From: Sodiomyces alkalinus F11
Lineage: Eukaryota; Ascomycota; Sordariomycetes; Glomerellales; Plectosphaerellaceae
Assembly: GCF_003711515.1 (NCBI RefSeq)
Contig: NW_021167080.1
Coordinates: forward strand, 5,474,346 to 5,538,345
Direction of reading: 5' to 3'
Length of the DNA stretch: 64,000 nucleotides
Shown piece by piece: positions 22,576 through 33,426 of this stretch. The position numbers were made by a program, and so were the translations under genes. Under the pieces are notes generated by a model, which saw only the letters and a list, made by a program, of their open reading frames with translations, was not told the origin of the DNA and did no database searches. Each line of letters starts with the position of its first letter. Position 1 is the stretch's first letter.

Positions 22576-22690
22576 ATAGGTGCGGTATATATGTATCTTG
22601 GCGGTGGCGTTATAGCCCTACTAAAATGTCACGTGCGAGGTCTCGATATTCCAACGTGAGGTCTCCCCATTGAATCCCATTATTTCATTC
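22165..22690. repeat. Long inverted repeat at the right edge of the island
   Basis: The left arm (about 22,165-22,285) and right arm (about 22,570-22,690) are reverse complements over about 85-120 bp, sharing GGGAGACC, ACGTGA..ATTTTAG and a (TA)n block. The right arm keeps GC-rich versions of positions that are AT in the left arm. The interior is about 280 bp of AT-rich DNA. It could be another TIR element or a foldback element; boundaries are approximate. Confidence 0.55.
22246..22266. repeat. (TA)n microsatellite
   Basis: Perfect TA dinucleotide run within the left arm of the inverted repeat; a second, longer AT run lies at about 22,541-22,576. Confidence 0.85.
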
Positions 22691-23143
22691 GCTGATTAGG
22701 TACTAGGCACGAAGTGGGTAGTTTGTATACTCCCCTTTAGAAAGGCACGTGACTTTTGTGTAGTCTTCGATGACCCATGTAACTCCATAAGAGCTTTAAT
22801 AAGAGCTTCAAAACGGCTGTGTAATTATGGATGTGATACTTTTGGCATGGACTTAATTACTTTATCATTGCAACTAATCGACTCAATTGATAAGGTACTC
22901 AATCAGATGCCCGTCTCGTTTGTCGCATCTCAGACTTTGTGGGCTGGGATTGTCCGGATAGGCTGAGGTGCAGGACTGGGATCACCCTCGCTTCGCTTTC
23001 GTCGATTTCGTCACCTCCTGTTTTCGGTCTTCTGGCGATCTGAGCCTGAAGCATCACCGAGGACAACGATTCACAGGGGCAAAGGCAATCGGGCCCAATT
23101 CCACCCCTAACAAGCAGATAACCAAAACCGCATCGCGACCAAG
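22691..23143. other. Transition from island to gene-rich DNA; upstream of PCS60-like gene
   Basis: Composition returns to normal GC from about 22,620. No gene is seen. It probably holds the promoter and 5' UTR of the acyl-CoA synthetase. Confidence 0.5.
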
Positions 23144-24940
23144 ATGGCATTAACGCTCCAGAGCGCCATCAGAGGCGCTGACAAGTCAGATGCCATCATT
23201 ATCCCATCCAAGCCAAAGCCGCTCATCGCGACGTATGCGGATCTGAAGAGGGAGGCGGCGTCATTCCAACAGAAGCTGGCCGCCATCGGCATCACCAAGG
23301 GTTCCGCAGTGTCCATCGCCGTGGTCAACTCGTACGAGTTCATCGTTTCGTTCCTGGCCGCCTCGTGGCAACGCGGCATCGCTGCGCCCCTCAACCCGGC
23401 CTACAAGCAGGAGGAGTTCGAATTCTACATCGAGGACATCCAGTCGGCCATTGTTCTCGTTCCCAGGGGCGCTTATGCCAGTAATGCTCCGGCTGTCCGG
23501 GCTGCCAAGAAATTCAATGCTGCCGTTGCTGAGACGCACTGGGACGAGTCCCTGAAGGAGGTCGTCCTTGATGTCAAGGATGTCGGTGGCCTGCGAGGCA
23601 AAGGCCGGGAGAAAGTCCTGAAACCCGAGGCCGATGATGTTGCCCTTGTCCTTCATACTAGGTGGGTAACTTTGCGGTCTTCCTTTCCGCAAGGGGGGAG
23701 GGGGAAAAAGTAGTTACGGATAGATCGCTGACGGCTGTGTAGCGGGACGACTTCGAGACCAAAGGTCGTACCTTTGACCCATGCAAACCTGACCCGTACC
23801 ATGAGTGCGTTGTGCTCCTAGCGATTCCATCAGACGACTTTTGCGCCTAGAACTAACACCAAAGGCCAGAAAACATCCAGCAGACGTATCAGCTCACGGA
23901 CAAGGACCGCACAATGCTGGTCATGCCGCTCTTCCACGTCCACGGCCTGTTGTGTGCCCTGCTAACTCCCCTCTACTCGGGAGGCTCTATGGTGGTCCCC
24001 GTCAAGTTCTCCGCGAGTGACTTCTGGCGGGACTTTATTACTTACAAGGCCAACTGGTACACGGCTGTGCCGACAATACACCAGATCCTCCTCCGAAGCC
24101 CGGTCCCTAGCCCGCTTCCCGCCATTCGCTTCATCCGCTCGTGCTCTTCGCCGCTTTCGCCGACCGTGTTCCACCAGCTGGAGAACACATTCAAGGCGCC
24201 CGTGTTGGAAGCCTACGCCATGACGGAGGCGGCGCATCAGATGACGTCCAACCCGCTACCGCCCGGCAAGAGAAAGCCCGGCACCGTAGGTCTCGGACAA
24301 GGGGTGGAAGTGCGGATCCTGGACGACAGCGGAAAGGAACTCTCCCAGGGCGCGGAGGGTGAGATCTGTATCAAGGGCGACAACGTGACCAAGGGGTACC
24401 TCAACAACCCGAGCGCCAACGCGTCTTCCTTCACGGCAAACGGGTTCTTTCGGACGGGAGACCAGGGAAAGAAGGACGAGGATGGGTATGTCATCATCAC
24501 GGGCCGCATCAAGGAGCTCATCAACAAGGGCGGCGAGAAGATCAGCCCCATCGAACTCGACAATGTCCTCACGCGGCACGAGGCCGTGTCCGAAGCCGTG
24601 AGCTTCGCCATCCCTGACGAGCTGTACGGGAACGAGATTGGCGTGGCCATCGTCATCAAACCGAGCAAGACGCTAGGGGAGGATGAGTTGCGCAACTGGG
24701 TGGCCGAAAAGCTGGCCAAGTTCAAAGTGCCTAAGAAGGTAAGGAAGAAAGGAACCATAATCCCCTTTTGTGTCACCTGCTGGCATCTCCGTTAGCGATA
24801 TGCGGGGGGAAGCCTTGCTGACTTTTCGCCACAAGATCTATTTTACCGAGACGATGCCGAAGACGGCCACAGGCAAGATTCAGCGGCGCATTGTTGCCGA
24901 GACGATGCAGAAACAGGAGAAGTCCAAGGCCAAGCTGTAG
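23144..24940 (+). CDS. PCS60: Peroxisomal AMP-binding acyl-CoA/oxalyl-CoA synthetase (Pcs60-type)
   Basis: Four exons (23144-23661, 23743-23804, 23870-24738, 24836-24940) encode 517 residues. It belongs to the adenylate-forming ANL superfamily. The ATP-binding loop SGTTSRPK (from residue 173) is created by the first splice (AG|C). The second splice gives TRTMKNIQQTYQL, strongly like yeast Pcs60. Later motifs are MPLFHVHG, AYAMTEA, GEICIKG, FRTGDQGK, GRIKELI and the catalytic-lysine motif KTATGKIQRR near the C-terminus. The last three residues, AKL, form a PTS1 peroxisomal import signal. Yeast Pcs60 and plant AAE3 activate oxalate; that substrate is inferred. The gene sits just outside the RIP island and shows no RIP damage. 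Confidence 0.88.
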
Positions 24941-25706
24941 AGTGTCTCCCGAGGAGGGGTGAATGTGCAGAAGACGGGCATATATATGCCTGTACATATA
25001 TCACATGTGTTAGGGCAGCCGGGTGGGCCAGAGGTGAAACATGACTATACGCATCATCAGAAAGCTCAGTGAGCAGCAAGCTGGACAAGCCGGACAGAAT
25101 TATATGAAAGTACATCATCCTTCATGTGGCACAAGACATCATGCTGGTAGACATCGGTGTAATAAAAATCTGATATGATTTGTCCACACTTGTATCTTGC
25201 AGACACTTCCCCTTCTAACATGGTCAAATGTACAGGTAGAGCTATGACTTGGACTGCTACTGTGCCAAGTTGTATACCTTGTTGTGGCAGCATGATAATG
25301 TGAGGCAGAATATGATGCTGTATGAGCTAGAACTATATGTAAGGTACCTCAGTTGGGGTGTTGTCCTACCTTGTACGGGACTACGGCACCAGTGGAATCC
25401 GCGGTATGGTAAAGTGGAGTTCCTAGGGTACAGTAGGTGCCTCATCAGTAGGGCAAGCCGTCCAAGCTTGGGGCCCGTACTCAGTCGCAGCTTTTGCTAC
25501 GCTCTAATAATACCTTAGATACCTACCTAATAAGGTAGCTCTTCACTCTTTACTTTCCGACAAGTCTCACCACAACTCTCAGTCATTGATCCCTTTTCGC
25601 CGCCTCACACCGTTCCCCTGCTGCCCATGCCCACGGATTCTTTTGCCTTCACCTACTCTTCTTGATTTCTTCCTCAGAATTCTATGCGATACGACTGCCA
25701 AATATA
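24941..25706. other. Intergenic, PCS60-like to SPF45-like
   Basis: No gene recognised. TACCT-type motifs occur near 25,510-25,540, just upstream of the next gene. Small frames overlapping here have no domain. Confidence 0.5.
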
Positions 25707-27748
25707 ATGGCAGCCCCCCCACCGCCGCCTCCAGCGCGGGGCGGCCTCTCTCTTTACGCGAACCTCCTCGACACTCCCTCATCCTCGGACGCCTCTGCAA
25801 CCATCTCGAGCGCTCCGGTCCGATACACTCAGTCCGGCGAACCGATAGACCCCAGAGATGCAGCTGCGACAGCAGCTGCCAAGAAACCGCTAGATCCATG
25901 TTCCTAACCCACCCTCCCCCTCCCCCTTCTGCCTCGCTACGACCTGCCGCTCACAGCTCACAGCTCTTCGGTTCCAACCCATCCGCCGTCCGCAAGCCAA
26001 GACGACAACCAAACCGAAAGTCGGATTCCCAAAGTCCATACCTGCCGCGCAAACGTCGACACACCCGACGACGACCTCAGCAGGGCTTGGAGGCCCAAAC
26101 CCTCCAGGCCCAGCAGTTCACGCACCCCCCAAGACGACTACCCTCGCCGACTGGGCAGCCAACGAAGAAGACGAATGGATGTACGGCACGGCCGAGAAGC
26201 GACAGCGCGGCGGACGAAGAAAGAAGAAGAAAAAGATTGGCCAGGAACAGCATCTCCAGACCGACTGGGAAGAGATCTACGATCCTACCAAGCCCACCAA
26301 CTTCGAAGAATATATGCGTAGCGACGAGCGCATCCGCGAGATCCAAGAATGGAAGGCCGTTCTGTACCGCCATCGTCGCGAGAGAAGTCTCAGCGACGAC
26401 AGCGATGAAGAAGAGCAAACCAGGAGTCGCTCTGCGCCAAGTATATTCTCTCTGCAGTCTCCCTTCCACCTATGCTTCACCACGCACCCTGAAGACTAAC
26501 AAGAGTCCGGAACAGATCAGTTTGCTCCGCCTCCGAACTACAACTTTGCTCCTCCGCCATCACCCCCCAGAACCGCCGCTGCACCCCCCGTCCTCGACGA
26601 TGCGACGGGCGATGACGCCTACGTTCGCCGCCTGGCCCTATCCGGCGCAGCGCCCCCTCCGTCGCCTCCGCCGCCTCCTCCTCCGCCTCCTCCCACAGGC
26701 CTTCCTCCTGTCGAACCCCCTACGGACACCGCGACAATATCCCGCGCCCCTGTTCGATATCCTCCACCCGAACCCACACCCGCCGACAAAGTAGCAGAAG
26801 AAGAAGAAGAAGAACAAGAAGAAGAAGCAGCAGCAAACGAAAACGACGGCTACTCGCCCCCACCTGTTCTGGGTCTGAGCAGCGGCGCCACCCCAGACCG
26901 GGACGCACCCGAAACCCACCAGCCGCGCTCCAATCGACCAGGCCAAGCCGGCTTCGCGCAGAGGCTCATGTCCAAGTACGGCTGGACCAAGGGCTCCGGC
27001 CTGGGCGTCGACGAGTCGGGCATCATCAACCCGCTGCGCGTCCAGGTCGAGAAGCGCAAGAAGAAGAGCGACGCCGAGGGCGGCGGCTGGGCCGAACCAG
27101 CTGCCAAATCCCGCATTCTCGGCGGTCGGCGAAAGGACAACGGGGCCTCTCGCTTCGGCCCCATGAGCGAGGTCATCGTGCTCCGTAACATGCTCGAAGG
27201 CATGGAGGACCTCCAGGGAGAGATTGCCAACGGACTGGGGCAGGAGATCGGCGAGGAGTGTGGCGACAAGGTGAGTCTCCTCTTTGCCCTTCTATCACTT
27301 TGCCCAATGGCAATACAAGTTATCGAAAAATAAAAATAAAAAGATAAAAACCCGTACTGACATATGGCAATCCAGTACGGCCGCGTTGAACGCCTCTACA
27401 TTGACACCGAGGACCGCCAAGTTTTCATCAAATTTACAGACCAGGTCTCGGCTTTGCGTGTATGTACTTCTCATCTCACGCACAAACCCCCTGCCCCCGA
27501 TTCTCTTCATTACCGTCCGGCGAGGGACTTGGTGCAAGTTTGAGCAAGCAGTTCTTCAACGCTCTCAGATTGAGATATGCTAACCCACCCTCATCCAATA
27601 GGCCGTCAACGAGCTGGACGGCCGCATCTTCAACGGCAACACTGTCCGCCCAAGCTTTTACGACGCAGAGAAATTTGAGCAGGGCATATATCGGTGTGAG
27701 GGGGGCCATTTACTTCATCAGGCAGGCGAGGAAAGAGGGGCCAGGTAG
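25707..27748 (+). CDS. SPF45-like splicing factor (G-patch + RRM)
   Basis: Five exons (25707-25899, 25964-26440, 26516-27270, 27376-27459, 27602-27748) encode 551 residues. The N-terminus has a proline run and LYANLLD. Exon 2 carries TLADWAANEEDEW and DWEEIYDPTKPTNFEEY, the SPF45/RBM17 signature. Exon 3 holds long proline and Glu tracts, then a G-patch from about residue 369 (MSKYGWTKGSGLG) and the first strand of an RRM (EVIVLRNM, about 442). Exons 4 and 5 complete the RRM (GRVERLYID, VFIKF, LDGRIFNGNTVRPSFYD). The family acts in 3' splice-site choice in the spliceosome. Intron 1 uses a GTTCCT donor. The C-terminal about 15 residues after EQGIYRCEG are not conserved as far as I can tell, so the last exon could end differently. 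Confidence 0.85.
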
Positions 27749-28008
27749 AGGGCCAGTCGTAGCAGTACAGCTATGGTCACGGAGAGAGCAGCCACACAGA
27801 ATGAAGTGATTAAAAAAACATATTACCATCGTCCCAAATCATCCAGGTATTAAGTCTAGACGGGTTCCTCATAGACAAAAGAGTAGCCGCTTGGAAAGCA
27901 CAACCGCCACGCAAACAAGGTACAATTAGTAGAGAACTATGAGCAAAGAATGCATGGTTAACGCCACACCACCCCGAGACCATGTTCATGTTCCAACAAT
28001 GGACTCCT

Positions 28009-29377
28009 CTACAGCAGGAGCTGGGCAAGACCGACAACGGCGGCCACGGCCATGAGGCCGCTCATGTCGGTGCGGATCAAGTTGCCGGCGCTGTCGTCAT
28101 CATCCGAGTTGTTGCCACCGCTGCCACCGCTGCCACCATTGCCGTCGCTCGACTCGGCATTGTTGGCATCATCCTCTTCGCCCACGCAGTTGAAGGTGCC
28201 CTGGACCACGCTGTTCTCCAGGTCTCCGAGCTCTTCGCAGACCTCCTGGATATCCATTGTGCTGACAACGTCGAAGGCACCCTTGACATCGTTGAGGGCA
28301 GGAAGCTCAACCCTAAAGAGCGACATGTCAGCATCCAGGCGAGACCACATATATTGCCAACAGACGGTGGTAACCGCCGCTTTGGGAATGAACTTACTCA
28401 GTGAACTCGCCACCAAACAGGACGGCACCGCCAACCTGTTCAAGGTTGGGGAAACCGGTAATCGTTTCCAGAGCGGTGTTGTTGAGAATGGTGAGACCAC
28501 CACCGATGCTCTCGAGCAGGGGCATGGAGATGTTGGTGAGTTGAGTGTTGTTGGTGAAAGAAATGGCACCCCTGTCGGCAGTGGTCAGGTTCGGGGCCGA
28601 GAAGGACTCAAAGTTATTTTGATCCAGGTACATGGAGCCGTTGACAACCTCGAGGGAAGGAACCTCAAGGCTGGCAGCATTGCCGATCCTGATCTCCTCG
28701 GCCCACACGAGGTTGGCGAGGGTGATGTTGAGGTTAGGATTGTTCGAAGTGATTTCGAGGATGGTAGAGACGTTGGCAAGCTGAGTGCTGTACGAGACGA
28801 GGCGGTTGTTGTTGTTAATGTGGAGAGAATCGACGGTACCCAGGTTGAGACCATCGAGACTGCCGAGGAAAGTGTCGCTGATGCGAACGCTCTTGGCGTT
28901 GGTGACACCCGCAATGCCGAAAGAAAATTCACCGAGGAAAGGAAGGTGGAGCCAATGGATCTCGCCAATAGTGGCCAGGTTGGCGAACTGAAGCTCGGAG
29001 AGGGCGGTCAGACCAGACATCTCGAACCTGCCCTCGATGGCGGCCAGAGTATTGCTCGAAAGCCTGACGAGCTGCGTGACGTTGTTGACAATCAGGTCGC
29101 CCCTGATAGTCTCAGGACCGTCAAGTTGTACAACGCCGGCCAGGTCGGAGGAAACCTCGATAGAGCCCTGCATGGTACGGCAGGGGATGTTGGTAGCCTG
29201 GGCAGCATCGGTGATGGTGTATGTGGCCGTCGAGCAAATGCCGGACTGAGCTGTACAACAAAAGTCGCGTCAGATCGGGGGATTCCAAGCAGCAGGCTGC
29301 AGGTGCAGCGATGACTTACCAGACACAAGGTGGGCTCCGAGCGCCACAAGGGCGGGGGCAAGCTTCATGGCATGCAT
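28009..29377 (-). CDS. ECM33: Ecm33/Sps2-family GPI-anchored cell wall protein
   Basis: Three exons (29377-29320, 29250-28398, 28312-28009 on the minus strand) encode 404 residues. The first exon gives a signal peptide (MKLAPALVALGAHLVSA) that is joined in frame to QSGICSTATYTI. The body is a leucine-rich, L-domain-like beta-helix with repeated short strands, e.g. IRGDLIVNNVTQLVRL and ATIGEIHWLHLP, and several N-glycosylation sequons. After the conserved Cys pair (EVCEEL, FNCVGE) come an acidic Gly/Ser/Asp-rich spacer and a hydrophobic tail ending GLAQLLL, a GPI-attachment signal. Ecm33 proteins are needed for wall integrity. A start at the internal Met four residues in is equally possible. 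Its 3' end converges with the SPF45-like gene, 260 bp away. Confidence 0.87.
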
Positions 29378-32181
29378 TGCGAGTGGTTGTATTATGCTCT
29401 GAACGCGGACAGGTCAAGGTCAGCAGGCCGAATTCACCAAAAGACAAGCGACGCGTGCCCGAGATACGCTGGCGATTCTGATGGAACGAGATAGGGAGAA
29501 ACTTGATGAAGGGTAGTAAAACAAATATGAAGGCTGGTTTCAAAACTGCTTTTGGCTTTCGGAAGAGAGACTTGGAGTAGTGGTTGTGTTTGTGGGAGGG
29601 AAATGGTCAAAGGCGCGGTCTAATGCAATGGTTTGAATAGACGGAGATGGTTTCGGAGCTGTCCAACCCAACTAATGTGGGCAACTAGGTCACTCTTCTC
29701 CCTTCTTCCTTCTTTTCACGCCTTTTATCCTTTAGAGGAAGGGGCGAAGCGCAGCAGTGCGGTGGTGGGGAGGCAGAGTTGATGTTATCGGCGGTGGTAT
29801 GTGCTTGGTGGTGTTGGGACGGTAGATGTTGTTGAATGTTTTGGGAGGCAGCAAGAACATTCAAGGGGCCAAATGGATGACAGAGGCAGGTTTCTGGCCG
29901 ATCGTCCACTGGAAACCAGGGCAACAGAACCATATGCTGACGAGCATCTCATCAAACCCAATTGGCCGTCCTCCTCTGTCATTGCCAAACATTCCTCGGG
30001 AAACAAAGAAGAGAAAGTTGACTGGTGTCAAACCATCTTGGGGAATGTGATACACATACCTCTTCACAATTTGCAGTTGCGGTATTCGGTCTGAAAAGGC
30101 AAAAAAAGAAGGGTAAAAAGGGAGTAGTGAGCGAGAGACTTAGAATGCGGTTCCCTTGAGTGTAAACGAGCGTACGAAACCAGGAAAAACACACAGGTCG
30201 AATATGAAGCTGTCACCGAAGAGAAGGGAAGGAAGAAGAGGCAGAAAACCTAAAAGAAAAAAAGGGTGGAAGATTTGGGGGGGCGGAGGGTAAGAGAGCC
30301 CGGAGCTGAGACGCGGGAAAGACCACCAGACTGGAAATGCAGTAATAAAAGGGGCGACGGCAGTACCTACTGCCGTACCTTGCTTGTATGATAAAGTGCC
30401 AGCAGGACCTGATTTCGCCTACCTTAGGGTGAAAAAGAGGGGGGGTGTCTCTAAAGCCAACAGGAATTCTCATTCGCCAGTAGCATTTAAGTTGCCCCCC
30501 CGCCCGCCCTTTTCCGATGTGCTGCGTACGTTGTAGGCCGGTTTTCTAGGAGAATTCTGACCAGGGGCCGTCAGGGGCAAATGTCGCAGGGGATGATTGG
30601 CGAGGCCAACGTGTAAGGTTACCCAGTTCGTTTTCTTCGTGAATCAATCAAGAGCAAAGTGTGACAACACAACAACGCATCATCCAGGCTATAACTACCG
30701 GTATAACCGTCGAAGGAAGTGACTGTTTAATTAATAAAAACGGTGCTTAGCGAACGATACTAAGTGGCGATGTATGCTTCGTAACAGAGTACCTTAGGCA
30801 GAACAACACGATGTCGATCTTCTTCTCGTTTTTCTCTGGCGAGATTTGATACTTGTTCCTGTGCCATGACATCGCTGATAACAATGCGTGCATCAATTCT
30901 ATAAACCCCCCCAGGGGTGAGGCTAATAATGCATACACTAACCCGAAGCAGGAATCCATGATGTTCTAAGACCACGAGTCTGCATGACCACGCCACTGCC
31001 GCACCCCAAGAAGCGCCATCCTCCGCCTTGGACAAACGCAATTCTGCCAGACTCATTATTAAGTACTATAACCGTCAACCACATTTCGCCCTTTTTATTC
31101 CCTACGGGAGCTCCCCCGACTCATGCAAACCCAGGCGGAAAATCCTGTTTGATCAGGGCAACTAAAGGTTAAAAATTAATACGAAGTCCTACGTTGTAGA
31201 CAGTGCTACCGACCAGTGGGTCTCTGAAGCAGTTTGTGATGTTCATGCTGAGTATTTCGTATGAATTAGATGGTATTCTTCGACTGGCTCCCGACATTCG
31301 TAAGCCCAGCGTTGAGAGGGAAAACGATGACGCATGACTCGGGGCTCTAATAGCTGGCGACGCTCCTACCATTTGGCCTCGGCTTCTCGACAGATGAGCA
31401 ATGGTACCCAACTGTTTCTAATCAGTCTCTAATAGGACAAGTTGTAGATGATTCTACACGTGTACGTTGTAGGGATTCATTACTCCGTAATTACTAAATT
31501 AGTGACTATCCGTAATTGTATTGTAACCTCCTGTATGGCCATCGACCGTCAAGGTTTCTTTCAACTCGCCCCGGAGCTTTTGTAATTATTTCTCCACCTT
31601 CATGGTTTTCGCTGACCCAAGGTATTAGTATCACACCGTAATCACATGTCGTTAGTCCGCAATTTGGGGCGATTGCGGATGGGTTTACCAAGTATTACAA
31701 CAATGCTCTTCATCCATTCGTCTTTTCTTTGTACGAATACCTTCCTTGCTACTGTGTGCCAGCACCCATCTCGAATTCTTCTTCTTCTTCTTCTTCTTTT
31801 TTCTTATTTTTTATTATTAAAAAAAGTGGGGGGAAGGAGGCAAGGAAAAGGAAGAAAAGAAGCCCTTAAGAAATTAAGAAAGGACATACCTTGAGACGCT
31901 GCAAAATCTCCCCGAGCCAAGACCTCATATTTCCACGTCGATACCTACCCACGAAGTCCCATCGTCTCATGCCGTTGCAAAAGTGGCCTACGCGTTCACT
32001 GATAATCAGACAAGTCCAACACGACGTCACGAGAGTTCTTCGTCGGCATGCTCATCCGCGGGAAGTACCACAATGGATCTTAGATCGCCTCTGCAGGACA
32101 ACCTATTAGTCGAGACAAATGAACGTGATAGTTCAGAAATATTATAAACATACATAATCTGACCATGCGTCGGGTCGTCTA
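29378..32181. other. Gene-free interval upstream of ECM33
   Basis: 2.8 kb without a recognisable gene. It contains pyrimidine/purine-rich tracts near ECM33 (29,690-30,300), typical of a strongly expressed wall-protein promoter and long 5' leader, a CTT microsatellite near 31,774-31,800, and a TACTCCGTAATTAC motif near 31,481. Small frames here have no domain. Confidence 0.5.
31774..31800. repeat. (CTT)n microsatellite
   Basis: TTCTTCTTC run followed by an A/T-rich stretch and a poly-A segment. Confidence 0.8.
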
Positions 32182-33426
32182 TCACTCAAGCATGCTGATA
32201 TCTGTTTCTTCAACACGCCACATATACCACATGAAGACGCTACGATAAGGAGCGAACCTCTCCGAGATTTCCAGCATCTCCTTCTCGGACATATACTTCC
32301 ACTTCCCGCCCTTCGCCTTGAGTTTGGCTATATCCCGGCCCATGAACGCCGCCATGCCCCTTTGCACCCCAAGGTCGCCCAGCGAGAAGACATCCATCCG
32401 CTTAAGCGCGAAGCACGCAAACATCTCGACAGACCACCGACCCAGCCCGCGCACCGCAATCAGCTTCTCCAGCACCTCCTCGTACGGCGCCTCGGCGAGC
32501 ATCTGCGCGCCGAGTTCGCCGCTCGTAAACTTCTCCGCCAGCCCTGTGATGTACTCGGCCTTGCGCTGCGACAGCCCCGCCGTCCGTAGCCTCTCCATGG
32601 GCATGGCTACCACCTGAGATGGGTGCGGAAATCCCTTGGTCCCGAACCCAGCCCCATCTGGCCCTTCGTCGTCGTCGAAGAGGGCGACGAACTTGGCTTT
32701 GATCGACTTGGCTGCGGCGCCAGACACTTGCTGAGAAATGACGCCGCTACACAAGCTCTCGAAGGGGTCGATCTTCTCGGCGAGCCCCTCGGGTGAGAAG
32801 ATACGGCAGTGGTGCTTCTCTATGAGGGGTTTCATGCGGGGGTCGACGCGGATGAGGTGCGCGCACGCTTCTTCGAGGATGGTTGCCGTTGTTGTTGCTG
32901 TTGTTGTCTTTTCCCTCGGTGGTGAATCCTTAGTGTGAGCCGCACGAGGCGGCTTGGAGGGCGACTCGGGGCCGGTCTCGGGGAGGGCAGGTCTGGAAGC
33001 GACGACGCGAGACGTCTCCGGGGAAAGTAGAAGTGCATTGGTTAACTTGGGGTCGGCAAGCCGAGCCACGGCGGCAACGCGCGGCTTTTTACTTGCCGTG
33101 CCGTTGATATGCTCGGCAATGAGGCCGACAGCGCTGGGTGTGGGTGTCTCAGGGGGGTTGAGAGGGATAGAAGTAGTTGAGGCGGCAGGCCTGCCTTTCT
33201 GAGTCGTTCTCTTGATAGGTGTTACAGGTGGAGGGCGTTGCGGTCGTGACGATTCTCCTGGAGATCCATCTTTTGTGTCCGTAGTCTTTCGCTTCCGTCC
33301 CCTTGGTGACCGTGGTGCTGATGCCGGTGCTTCCGTTTCCGATCGTGAAGGAGGCGATACCTGGTCTGAAACGGTGTTGGTTTGCGCCGCGGCGCGGAGC
33401 CGGGCTGAACGACGGGTGGCTGTCAT
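32182..33426 (-). CDS. MAG1: DNA-3-methyladenine glycosylase (AlkA/Mag1, HhH-GPD)
   Basis: Intronless 414-residue gene. The N-terminal about 180 residues are basic and low complexity, with Pro/Arg/Lys motifs suited to nuclear localisation (RGRKRK). The glycosylase fold covers about 185-400: SLCSGVISQQVSG, the helix-hairpin-helix VRGLGRWSVEMF (from residue 325), and the GPD region with SLGDLG, whose Asp351 is the expected catalytic acid. The family excises alkylated purines in base-excision repair. The N-terminal extension is long compared with yeast Mag1 (296 residues); a downstream start is unlikely because no suitable Met precedes the fold closely. Divergent from the GT62 gene. Confidence 0.88.
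   Translation of the reverse strand: MTATRRSARLRAAAQTNTVSDQVSPPSRSETEAPASAPRSPRGRKRKTTDTKDGSPGESSRPQRPPPVTPIKRTTQKGRPAASTTSIPLNPPETPTPSAVGLIAEHINGTASKKPRVAAVARLADPKLTNALLLSPETSRVVASRPALPETGPESPSKPPRAAHTKDSPPREKTTTATTTATILEEACAHLIRVDPRMKPLIEKHHCRIFSPEGLAEKIDPFESLCSGVISQQVSGAAAKSIKAKFVALFDDDEGPDGAGFGTKGFPHPSQVVAMPMERLRTAGLSQRKAEYITGLAEKFTSGELGAQMLAEAPYEEVLEKLIAVRGLGRWSVEMFACFALKRMDVFSLGDLGVQRGMAAFMGRDIAKLKAKGGKWKYMSEKEMLEISERFAPYRSVFMWYMWRVEETDISMLE

Noticed and set aside
22241..22576. Possible CRISPR-like array of (TA)n blocks
   Set aside because: They are simple dinucleotide repeats in a eukaryotic AT-rich island, with no repeat-spacer structure.
25586..26794. 402-codon plus-strand frame over the SPF45-like gene
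   Set aside because: It is a Pro/Arg-rich out-of-frame reading of exons 1-3 that crosses splice sites and has no domain.
28052..29314. 420-codon plus-strand frame across the ECM33 locus
   Set aside because: It is the antisense shadow of ECM33 exon 2; the minus strand has signal peptide, L-domain repeats and GPI tail.
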